Assembly: GCA_027623585.1 (NCBI GenBank) | Contig: JAQBVK010000046.1 | Coordinates: 1 to 12,141 of the forward strand | Source of the DNA: Planctomycetota bacterium | GTDB taxonomy: Bacteria; Planctomycetota; UBA1135 | Reading direction: 5' to 3' | DNA length: 12,141 nt | Part shown: one piece after another, positions 1 to 6,411 of the stretch | Layout: every line of letters begins with the position of its first letter | How positions within the stretch are numbered: position 1 is the stretch's first letter | Notes under the pieces: generated by a model | What the model was told of the DNA's origin: nothing | Seen by the model: the letters and a program-made list of their open reading frames with translations, nothing else | Database searches by the model: none | Position numbers and translations under genes: made by a program

Positions 1-327
1 AATCGCGCGATGGCGCTGCTGCGCGGATTCGCGCGCAACTTCGGCGCCTTCCACCAGCCGGGCGGTGAGGGCTATGCGCTGTTGGCGGATCGGCTGCTCG
101 AGATCGATCCGCTCAATCCAGGGCTCGCGGCGCGCTTGGCGCAACCCCTCGCCGCCTGGCGGCGCTACGCGGAGCCGTGGGGGAGAGCCATGCGTGAGCA
201 GCTCGAACGCATCGCGCGGACGCCCGAGCTCTCCAAGAACACCAGCGAGATCGTGCGACTCGCGCTGGCTGACTTACAATCGGACGGCGCTGCGTCACAA
301 CGACGCGCGCCCCAGCCTGCAGGATGA
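1..327 (+). CDS. pepN: Aminopeptidase N, C-terminal fragment (5' end outside window)
   Basis: The frame is open from base 1 and ends at the TGA at 325-327, giving the last 108 residues of a larger protein. The segment matches the C-terminal helical domain of the E. coli-type PepN family (M1 zinc metallopeptidase, about 870-890 residues). Recognisable pieces are GAFHQPGGEGYALLADRLL, the following D-P-LNP-LAARLAQPL stretch, the W-RRY segment, and MREQLERI followed by LSKN..EIV..ALA. PepN removes N-terminal residues from peptides in the cytoplasm. The catalytic HExxH site lies upstream of the window and cannot be checked. About 17 residues rich in Gln, Arg, Ala and Pro follow the usual family end (ALA). 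The stop overlaps the purD start as ATGA, so the two genes are probably co-transcribed and translationally coupled. The family call is by remembered similarity of the C-terminal domain and is fairly secure. Confidence 0.87.
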   Translation, partial: NRAMALLRGFARNFGAFHQPGGEGYALLADRLLEIDPLNPGLAARLAQPLAAWRRYAEPWGRAMREQLERIARTPELSKNTSEIVRLALADLQSDGAASQRRAPQPAG

Positions 328-1622
328 AGCTCCTTCTCGTCGGTTCCGGTGGCCGCGAACACGCCCTCGCCTGGAAGCTCGCCCAGTCGCCGCTCTGCGA
401 GAAGCTGTGGATCGCGCCGGGCAATCCTGGCACGGCCGCGTTCGGCGAGAACGTTCCGATCGCCGCCGATGCGCTGCCTGAGCTGGTGCGCTTCGCGGTC
501 GAGCAGAAGGTGGAACTCTGCGTGATCGGGCCGGAGGTGCCCTTGGTGGGCGGCCTCGCCGACTTGCTCTCGGAGCATCAGATCCCGACCTTCGGACCGC
601 GCGCCGCCGCTGCGGAACTCGAGGGCAGCAAAGCTTGGTGTAAAGAAGTCTTGGTGCGCCATCGGGTGCCGACTGCCGCGCACCGGACCTTCGTCCATCT
701 CGCGCATGCGCAGTCCTATCTGGACTCCGGCGCCCGTTATCCCTGCGTGGTGAAGGCTAGCGGCCTGGCCGCGGGGAAAGGTGTCGTGATCTGCATGGAT
801 CGACATGCGGCGCGCGATGCCGTGCGCAGCATGCTCGAAGGCCGCCGTTTCGGCGCCGCTGGCACGACCGTGGTGATCGAGGAGTTTCTCGAGGGGCCCG
901 AGGCCTCTGCCTTCTGCATCACGGACGGACGCGCTTTCGCGCCTTTTGAGTCGTGCATGGATCACAAGACCCTGCTCGACGGCGGGCAAGGTCCGAACAC
1001 CGGAGGCATGGGCGCGATCAGCCCCAACCCGGAAATCAGCGACCGCACGCGCGCCTTGATCGAGAAGCACGTGTTCCTGCCGACCGTGCACGGCCTCAAT
1101 CACGAAGGCCATCGTTTCCAGGGCGTTCTGTTCGCAGGCCTCAAACTCACCGCCGGCGGACCCAAGGTGCTGGAGTACAACGTGCGCTTCGGCGACCCCG
1201 AGTGCCAGGTGCTGATGATGCGGCTGCGCTCCGATTTGCTTCCCTATTTGTATGCGTGCGCGACCAACACGCTGGACAAATTGGAAGCTCCCGAGTGGGA
1301 TCCGCGCCCCGCCTGCTGCGTGGTGCTGGCGGCACGCGGATATCCCGAGGCGCCGCTGAAAGGCGATCTCATCGAAGGGCTCGATGACCTCACCACTTCC
1401 GACACCCTGCAGGTCTTCCACTCCGGAACCGCGCTTCGAGACGGGAAATTGGTGAGCAACGGCGGCCGGGTGCTCGCGGTGACGGCGGTAGGCGAGGACG
1501 CGGCCGACGCACGCAACCGCGCCTACGCGGCCTGCGCGGCGATCCGATTCGAGGGCATGCAGTTCCGCCGGGACATCGGCCTCTCCGCGCTCCGCGCCAC
1601 GGAGCCGAGCGGGATGTCCTGA
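324..1622 (+). CDS. purD: Phosphoribosylamine--glycine ligase (GAR synthetase)
   Basis: This ATP-grasp ligase joins phosphoribosylamine and glycine to make GAR, step 2 of de novo purine synthesis, in the cytoplasm. The 432 residues match the usual length of about 420-430. Visible landmarks are the N-terminal domain start MKLLLVGSGGREHALAWK (1-18) with APGNPGTA (31-38), IGPEVPLVGGL (68-78), LEGSKAW (99-105), the ATP-grasp loop KASGLAAGKGVV (144-155), EEFLEGPEAS (186-195), DHK..LDGG.GPNTGGMGA (213-231), and the metal/ATP site LEYNVRFGDPE (283-293). The C-terminal domain carries GYPE (339-342), FHSGT (365-369) and NGGRVL (379-384). The ATG at 324 overlaps the pepN stop. There is no well-spaced Shine-Dalgarno sequence (AGG abuts the ATG), so translation probably depends on coupling. 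One family position looks altered: DHKR is DHKT here. The call is very secure. Confidence 0.97.
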   Translation: MKLLLVGSGGREHALAWKLAQSPLCEKLWIAPGNPGTAAFGENVPIAADALPELVRFAVEQKVELCVIGPEVPLVGGLADLLSEHQIPTFGPRAAAAELEGSKAWCKEVLVRHRVPTAAHRTFVHLAHAQSYLDSGARYPCVVKASGLAAGKGVVICMDRHAARDAVRSMLEGRRFGAAGTTVVIEEFLEGPEASAFCITDGRAFAPFESCMDHKTLLDGGQGPNTGGMGAISPNPEISDRTRALIEKHVFLPTVHGLNHEGHRFQGVLFAGLKLTAGGPKVLEYNVRFGDPECQVLMMRLRSDLLPYLYACATNTLDKLEAPEWDPRPACCVVLAARGYPEAPLKGDLIEGLDDLTTSDTLQVFHSGTALRDGKLVSNGGRVLAVTAVGEDAADARNRAYAACAAIRFEGMQFRRDIGLSALRATEPSGMS

Positions 1623-1639
1623 AGCAGGACCAAGACACC

Positions 1640-2104
1640 ATGCAACCGGCTCAAGCCCTCAAGCGATTTGAGACCTTCCTGCGCGGGCGCGCGCTGCGCA
1701 TGACCAGCCAGCGTCGCGCGATCCTCGAACTCGCCTGGGGCACGCACGAGCATTTCACGGCCGAGGACATGTACGCGTGGGCGCGCAATCTGGACGCGTC
1801 GGTTTCGCGGGCCACGGTGTATCGCACGCTCAGTCTGCTGGTGGAAGGAGCCTTCCTCGCCACCCTCGATCGTGGCCACGGCCAGACCCTTTATGAGCAC
1901 ATCCTCGGGCACCGCCACCACGATCACATGGTGTGCCTGGAGTGCGGCAAGATCATCGAGTTCCTGAACGAGGAGATCGAGCGCTTGCAGGATGAGGTCG
2001 CAGCCAAGCACCAGTTCACGATCACGCAGCACACGCTGCGCCTCGAAGGCTGTTGCATGCGCTGCAGCGCGGCGCGTGAGTCCGCCGCCGAAGCGGCGGG
2101 CTGA
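1640..2104 (+). CDS. fur: Fur-family metal-responsive transcriptional regulator
   Basis: This is a DNA-binding repressor of the Fur/Zur/PerR family (154 residues, usual 140-160). The N-terminal winged helix includes RMTSQRRAILELA (20-32), HFTAEDMYAW (38-47) and the recognition helix region SRATVYRTLSLL (56-67). The C-terminal dimerisation domain holds the metal ligands: H91, HHDH (93-96), a CLEC pair (Cys99, Cys102) followed by GKIIEF, and a second CxxC (Cys139, Cys142) that would complete a structural zinc site. The stretch EEIERLQDEVAAKH (111-124) is closer to Fur proper than to Zur in my reading, but specificity (Fe, Zn, Mn or peroxide) cannot be settled from sequence. AGGA at 1626-1629 is a plausible ribosome binding site 10 bases from the ATG. 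It lies 17 bases after purD and is probably co-transcribed with it. The family call is strong; the subfamily is moderate. Confidence 0.93.
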   Translation: MQPAQALKRFETFLRGRALRMTSQRRAILELAWGTHEHFTAEDMYAWARNLDASVSRATVYRTLSLLVEGAFLATLDRGHGQTLYEHILGHRHHDHMVCLECGKIIEFLNEEIERLQDEVAAKHQFTITQHTLRLEGCCMRCSAARESAAEAAG

Positions 2105-2527
2105 TCAGACGCGCGCGACGATCGCTTCTGCGAGAGCCTTGGCTTCGTCGGCACGGCCGCGGAAGCCCATCTCGGCGGCGTAGACGCGAAGCGTTGCATA
2201 GTCCGGCGACCCCGGGACGATCATCACCATGATGACGTACTTCAATTTGGTGCGCGTGTCTGTGAAGGTGATGCGTTGGGAGCCGTGCACAACCTTGAGG
2301 TCCGCGACGTCGGAACGTGCCTTGATCACGGATTCGGCGGCCGCGAACACGCGGTCGGGCGCTCCGTTCAGCATGATCTCGGCGCGATCGTCCGAGAAGT
2401 CGTCGTAGACCCACACTCCCACCAAGCCGCCGACCGCTCCCACGAGCAGAGGCACCGCGCAGGAAGAGCCGAGCGCCGCCACGGCGAGCGCGGCGGGGAA
2501 GATGAGACGCTGTGCGAGGGTTTTCAT
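2105..2527 (-). CDS. Small exported protein, probable lipoprotein (DUF3568-like)
   Basis: This is a 140-residue protein of unknown function. It starts with a charged then hydrophobic signal peptide (MKTLAQRLIFPAALAVAALG) ending at ALGSSC, with Cys23 as a possible lipidation site. The lipobox is imperfect, with Gly instead of Leu/Val at -3. A short glycine-rich hydrophobic stretch (about 27-40) follows. The mature part, with A-D-VF-AAE-VI (about 56-68), a GSQRITF strand and K-KYVIMVMIV, resembles the DUF3568 group of small lipoproteins as I remember it. That assignment is tentative. I see no catalytic motif. It follows purQ on the same strand after 48 bases and has its own candidate promoter there. 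Its stop codon abuts the fur stop on the opposite strand. No Shine-Dalgarno sequence is visible before the ATG. I am confident it is an exported small protein and unsure of the family. Confidence 0.8.
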   Translation of the reverse strand: MKTLAQRLIFPAALAVAALGSSCAVPLLVGAVGGLVGVWVYDDFSDDRAEIMLNGAPDRVFAAAESVIKARSDVADLKVVHGSQRITFTDTRTKLKYVIMVMIVPGSPDYATLRVYAAEMGFRGRADEAKALAEAIVARV

Positions 2528-2545
2528 GGCCGGAGACCGAGGAAA

Positions 2546-2560
2546 CTGGATCCTATCCAG
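2546..2560. repeat. 15-bp perfect inverted repeat over the candidate -10 element
   Basis: CTGGAT and its exact complement ATCCAG are separated by CCT, centred at 2553. The repeat covers the -10-like hexamer of the candidate promoter for the small exported protein, the usual geometry of a repressor operator. A 6-bp stem with a 3-base loop and no following T-run makes it a poor intrinsic terminator for purQ. No regulator can be named. The Fur-family gene is close by, but this is not a recognisable Fur box. Confidence 0.45.
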
Positions 2561-2579
2561 ACCGGGTACCGAATCTCAA
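2550..2579 (-). promoter_or_regulatory. Candidate sigma-70-type promoter for the small exported protein
   Basis: Read on the minus strand, TTGAGA (2574-2579, five of six matches to TTGACA) is followed after 18 bases by TAGGAT (2550-2555, four of six matches to TATAAT). The -35 hexamer overlaps the purQ stop codon. The start codon lies about 22 bases downstream of the -10, so the 5' leader would be very short. This fits the lack of a Shine-Dalgarno sequence. The call rests on consensus matching by eye only. Confidence 0.42.
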
Positions 2580-3361
2580 GCACGCACGCCGCTGGCGTAA
2601 GGAGCGAGCAGCGCACGGAAGAAACTCAGCGTCTCGGATCCGTCGCCCCAAGCGCCCGCGCCGCGATCAGGGAGGTGCAGGCGCGAGAGGCTGCGCTCAG
2701 GGTGTGGCATGAAGCCGAGCACGCGGCCGTCCGGAGAGATCAGCCCTGCGATCGCGCCCGCGCTGCCGCTTGGGCAGTGGGGAAAGTCGGCGCGCACGCG
2801 ACCCTTGCCGTCGCAATAGCGCAGGGCGACGACTCCGGCTCGGATCAGCCGCTCCGCGTCGGCTTCGCCGTGACGCAAGACGATGCGGCCCTCCGCGTGC
2901 GCGGAGACGGCGGGGATCACGGTGCCGATCGCCATGAAGCGCGCGAGCGGCTCCTCGACGCGCATGCGCGACCAACGGCATTCAAAGTGCCGCGATCCAT
3001 TCCAGGTCAGCGAAAGTGGCGGCAGTCCGTCGACTCCAGGCAGCATGCCGGATTTCACCAAGACTTGAAATCCGTTGCAGATGCCGAGGATGGCGCCGCC
3101 GCGCGCATGATGCTCACGCAGAGCGTCACCCAAATACTTGGCGACCTCGAGGGCGAGCACCTTGCCCGCGCCGAGGTCGTCGCCATAGGTGAAGCCTCCG
3201 GGGATCGCGAACACGTCGCAGTCACGCAGTGCCTGCGGGCGCGTGGTCAGTTCCCGCATGTGCAGTTCTTCGACGCGGGCTCCGGCCTGTTCGAAGGCCC
3301 AACGCAACTCGCGGTCGCAGTTGATGCCCGAGGCGAAGAGTTGCAGGACGCGCGGCTTCAT
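2576..3361 (-). CDS. purQ: FGAM synthase glutaminase subunit PurQ
   Basis: This class I glutamine amidotransferase releases ammonia from glutamine for the PurL reaction (FGAR to FGAM, purine step 4). The triad is visible: nucleophile Cys95 in GICNGFQ (93-99), and His220 and Glu222 in FMPHPER (217-223). N-terminal landmarks are GINCDRELRWAFEQAG (12-27) and IPGGFTYGDDLGAGK (53-67), with SAHAEGR at 153-159. At 261 residues it is longer than the 225-230 of Bacillus-type PurQ. The extra PPLSLTWNGSRHFECRWSR region (114-132) and the tail after MPHPER (GAGAWGDGS, 234-242) resemble the glutaminase domain at the end of the large single-chain PurL. The ATG overlaps the purL stop by 4 bases (ATGA), and a strong GGAGG lies 7 bases upstream inside purL. 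The two subunits are therefore made together. The call is secure. Confidence 0.96.
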   Translation of the reverse strand: MKPRVLQLFASGINCDRELRWAFEQAGARVEELHMRELTTRPQALRDCDVFAIPGGFTYGDDLGAGKVLALEVAKYLGDALREHHARGGAILGICNGFQVLVKSGMLPGVDGLPPLSLTWNGSRHFECRWSRMRVEEPLARFMAIGTVIPAVSAHAEGRIVLRHGEADAERLIRAGVVALRYCDGKGRVRADFPHCPSGSAGAIAGLISPDGRVLGFMPHPERSLSRLHLPDRGAGAWGDGSETLSFFRALLAPYASGVRA

Positions 3362-6285
3362 GCGCCGGCCTCCGGACTTCCAGAGCCAGGAACCCCGTTC
3401 GCGATTGCGAGCGTTTCCGCATCGATGCGCGCGAGCACGTGCTCATCCTCGCGCAGTTCGAGGATGGGTTCAGCGAGCACTTCACCGACCGTGGCCCAGG
3501 CCAAAGTGCGGAAGCTCAGCGCGAAGTCTTCGAGTCGCGCCATCGGCACCTCCGCAAGAAAACGCGTTGGGCCTTCGGCGAAGAGTCGGCCGGTGAGCGG
3601 GACGCCGTCGTCGCAAACGGCGCGGCTTGCATCCACGCGCGCGCCCAGTCCAGAAGCTCCGATCACCATCTCAGCCACTGCGGCGGCTAGACCGCCCTCG
3701 GAAAGATCGTGACAAGCCACGATCGAGCCTTCGCCGATCGCGTGATGCACTGCGGCGAAGAGCGCGGGGGCAGTGGCGAGGTCCGGGCGGGCCGGCGCGG
3801 AATCCGGCAAACCAAGGAGGTCCGAAGCGACGGCGCCACCGCTGTCAGCGCTGGTGCGGCCGATCTGAATCAGCAGGTTGCCTACTCCGCGCAGGGGCGT
3901 GCCGACGGTGCGCGCGCAATCGCCGACGTGGGCGAGCGCAGTGATCAGCAAAGTGGGAGGGATGGGCCGCTCCACGCCGCCGACGCGGTACTCGTTGTTC
4001 AAGGAGTCTTTACCGCTGACGAAGGGTGCGCCGTAGGCGATGGCCGCGTCATGACAAGCTTGGGCGGCTTGCACCAAGGTGCCGAAGCGGTCCGGCTTCC
4101 GGCAGTCGCCCCAGCAGAAGTTGTCGAGGATGGCGGTGCGGTGGGGATTGCCGCCCGCGGCGACGGTGTTGCGGATCGCTTCGTCCACGGCGCACAGCGC
4201 GCCGATTTCCGCATCGAGTTCCGAGATGCGCGGAGCAATGCCGACGGCGAGAGCGACGCCTTCGGGACGGTGGAACAAGGGTTTCATCACCACGCCGTCC
4301 CCGGCGCCGCGGCCTTCCGCGCCCTGATAGGGCTTCAACACCGTCGCGCCTTGCACCTCGTGGTCATAGGTGCGCACGATGCTCTCTTTGCTTGCGACTT
4401 GCGGATGCGCGAGCACGCGCAACAGCAGTTGCGCGGCGTCGGGCGCGGGCTCCGGCCACGCGGTGACCGGGCGCAGGCGTCGTACCGCGATCGCTGCGCG
4501 CTCCGGCTGCGGAACCCCACTGTGAAGGAAAGCGAGATCGAGATCGCCGAGCACTTCGCCGTGCCAGCGCAGCACCAGCCTGCCGCTGTCGGTGAAGCGT
4601 CCGAGCACCGTCAACTCCACCTCGTGCAGCGTGCAGAGTGACTGGAGTTCGTCCAACTTCGCGGTCGGTACTGCGGCGACCATGCGCTCCTGCGCCTCGG
4701 AGATCCAGACCTCCCACGGCGCGAGGCCCGTGTACTTCAGCGGCGCCCGGTCGAGATCGACCTCGGCGCCGCAATGCTCCGCCATTTCCCCGACGGCGCT
4801 GGAGAAACCGCCCGCGCCGCAGTCGGTCAGGCCATGGAAACAGCCGCGATCACGCGCGATCAGCAGCACGTCGAGCACGGTCTTCTCTGTGATCGGATCC
4901 CCGATCTGCACAGCGGCGGCGTCCGCCGTCTCGGACTCCTCGTGTAGGGCCTCGGAGGAGAAGGTCGCGCCGTGGATGCCGTCCCGCCCGGTGCGGCCGC
5001 CGAAGGCGACGATCGTGTCGCCCGGCCGCGCCGCTTTCTCGACCGCACTGCGCGGAATCTCGCCGACGCAACCGCAATAGACCAGCGGGTTCGCGACGTA
5101 GCCCGGATGCCGAATCACGGTTCCGGCGACGGTCGGGATGCCCATGCGGTTGCCGTAGTCGCGCACGCCGGCGATCACGCCTTCGAGCACGCGGTCCGGA
5201 TGCATGGTGCCGGGCGGGAGCTCGCCGGCCTCTGTGCCCTGCGGCCCGACGCAGAAGACGTCGAGGTTCGCGAACGGGCGCGCGCCGAGTCCGGTGCCGA
5301 GGACGTCGCGAATCACGCCGCCGACGCCGGTGCCCGCGCCGCCGTACGGGTCCAAGGCGCTCGGGTGGTTGTGCGTCTCGACCTTGATCGCGATCCCGAT
5401 CTCATCGGTCAGCGCCACCACGCCGGCGTTGTCCTTGAAGACGCTCCAGCACCATTCCGGCGAAAGCTTCATGGTCGCCGCGAACACGGTTTCCTTGAGC
5501 AGATTGCCGTAGTGTCGCTCTTCGAGCAGCGCGCCGGAGTCGTCGAGCAGCCGGTAGTGCACCGGACCGGTCAGCGTCTTGTGCTTGCAGTGTTCGCTCC
5601 AAGTTTGGGCGAAACTTTCCAATTCGACGTCGGTGGGCGCTCGGCCCTGCGCGTCGAAGTGCGAACGAATGGCGCGCATCTCCTCGACCGAGAGCGCGAG
5701 TCCCATGGCGGAGGAGAGTCGGGCCAGGCCCGCGTCGTCGAGCTCTGCGAGCCCGATCTCGCGACGAGCGGCGGCGCGCTGCGGCGGTTCGGCGTGACGG
5801 CGCACCGGCTCGTCGCCGAGCTGCACGTGCTCGATCACCGGATTCGCGAGCGCGCGCGCGCCGGCTTCGAGAAGTTGCTCGCGCGATCCGGGGGTGTCGA
5901 CGCGGAACACGCGGTAGGATTCCACGCGTCCGCCCGCAGGGAGCGCGACGTCCACCAACGCGAGCGCGCGTTCGGTGGTGTGCGCTTCCGGATCGGTCAC
6001 GCCCGCGACGCGTCGCACCAACAAGGTCTTCGCGCCGTCGGCGGGCGCGTCCCCGGGAGCGACGATGCGGATCGTCTCGGTGACGACGTCGGCGAGCAGC
6101 CGTGCAGCGATGCGATCGACGGCGGCGCGATCCAGCGCTTCCGGCAGCAGATAGCCGCGCCCACTGCGCACTTCGCCAACCGCGCTCAGTCCGCGCGCAG
6201 CGAGCGCACGCCGTGCCCCATCGCCGACCGGATCAGCCCTTCCGGCTTCGAGTTCCAGTTCGACGCGCCAGGCGCTTGCGCTCAT
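3358..6285 (-). CDS. purL: FGAM synthase subunit PurL with two fused N-terminal PurS-like segments
   Basis: This ATP-dependent synthetase converts FGAR to FGAM using ammonia from PurQ. Residues from about 190 to the end match PurL: linker domain with TWSEHCKHK (228-236, catalytic His232), VETHNHPSALDPYGGAGTGV (302-321), YGNRMGIPTV (377-386), GRTGRDGIHGATF (430-442), GAGGFSS (490-496), SEAQERM (529-535), VASKESI (630-636), VSGKDS (756-761) and HDLSEGG (859-865). Ahead of this are two PurS-like units. Unit 1 (about 6-76) has ELEAGRADPVG, a VRSGRGYLL strand and LLADVVTE. Unit 2 (about 86-157) has VAGVTDPEA, YRVFRVD and ALANPVIEHV. PurS is normally a separate protein of about 80 residues that bridges PurL and PurQ. 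At 975 residues the protein is well above the small PurL (about 740) and below the large one (about 1,300, which includes the glutaminase). The start follows a GC-rich leader without a clear Shine-Dalgarno sequence. The PurL call is certain; the double PurS reading is fairly strong. Confidence 0.97.
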   Translation of the reverse strand: MSASAWRVELELEAGRADPVGDGARRALAARGLSAVGEVRSGRGYLLPEALDRAAVDRIAARLLADVVTETIRIVAPGDAPADGAKTLLVRRVAGVTDPEAHTTERALALVDVALPAGGRVESYRVFRVDTPGSREQLLEAGARALANPVIEHVQLGDEPVRRHAEPPQRAAARREIGLAELDDAGLARLSSAMGLALSVEEMRAIRSHFDAQGRAPTDVELESFAQTWSEHCKHKTLTGPVHYRLLDDSGALLEERHYGNLLKETVFAATMKLSPEWCWSVFKDNAGVVALTDEIGIAIKVETHNHPSALDPYGGAGTGVGGVIRDVLGTGLGARPFANLDVFCVGPQGTEAGELPPGTMHPDRVLEGVIAGVRDYGNRMGIPTVAGTVIRHPGYVANPLVYCGCVGEIPRSAVEKAARPGDTIVAFGGRTGRDGIHGATFSSEALHEESETADAAAVQIGDPITEKTVLDVLLIARDRGCFHGLTDCGAGGFSSAVGEMAEHCGAEVDLDRAPLKYTGLAPWEVWISEAQERMVAAVPTAKLDELQSLCTLHEVELTVLGRFTDSGRLVLRWHGEVLGDLDLAFLHSGVPQPERAAIAVRRLRPVTAWPEPAPDAAQLLLRVLAHPQVASKESIVRTYDHEVQGATVLKPYQGAEGRGAGDGVVMKPLFHRPEGVALAVGIAPRISELDAEIGALCAVDEAIRNTVAAGGNPHRTAILDNFCWGDCRKPDRFGTLVQAAQACHDAAIAYGAPFVSGKDSLNNEYRVGGVERPIPPTLLITALAHVGDCARTVGTPLRGVGNLLIQIGRTSADSGGAVASDLLGLPDSAPARPDLATAPALFAAVHHAIGEGSIVACHDLSEGGLAAAVAEMVIGASGLGARVDASRAVCDDGVPLTGRLFAEGPTRFLAEVPMARLEDFALSFRTLAWATVGEVLAEPILELREDEHVLARIDAETLAIANGVPGSGSPEAGA
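3369..3373 (-). promoter_or_regulatory. Shine-Dalgarno sequence of purQ
   Basis: GGAGG on the minus strand sits 7 bases before the purQ ATG and inside the last codons of purL. It is one of the best ribosome binding sites in the window. It supports the chosen purQ start and equimolar output of the two subunits. Confidence 0.75.
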
Positions 6286-6411
6286 GCAGGGATGGGGGCC
6301 AGCCCCGCGGGGGATTCGCGGGAGATCCGGCGCCGTCGTGCGGGTATCCTAGGAACGGCGCGCACGCGGCACCACCGCGGACGCCTCGTGTCCCACACGC
6401 TGCTCCTGCAC

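Noticed and set aside
165..1421. Open frame of 418 codons on the strand opposite purD
   Set aside because: It lies wholly within a certain gene, has no recognisable domain, and long antisense frames are expected in GC-rich DNA.
2546..2560. Inverted repeat as an intrinsic terminator of the purL-purQ operon
   Set aside because: The stem is only 6 bp with a 3-base loop, and no T-run follows on the minus strand. Overlap with a -10-like hexamer fits an operator better.
2276..3712. Open frame of 478 codons opposite the small exported protein, purQ and the end of purL
   Set aside because: It is antisense to three supported genes and its translation is Arg/His-rich without any motif, as expected for a codon-bias shadow.
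6345..6350. TATCCT as an accA -10 element
   Set aside because: No acceptable -35 hexamer lies 16-19 bases upstream, and the overlapping minus-strand TAGGAT likewise lacks a -35 for purL.
4972..6411. The accA frame stays open for 480 codons upstream, antisense to purL, suggesting a giant fusion protein
   Set aside because: AccA similarity begins just after the ATG at 6412, and the upstream translation is the reverse shadow of purL. It only makes the accA start harder to fix.
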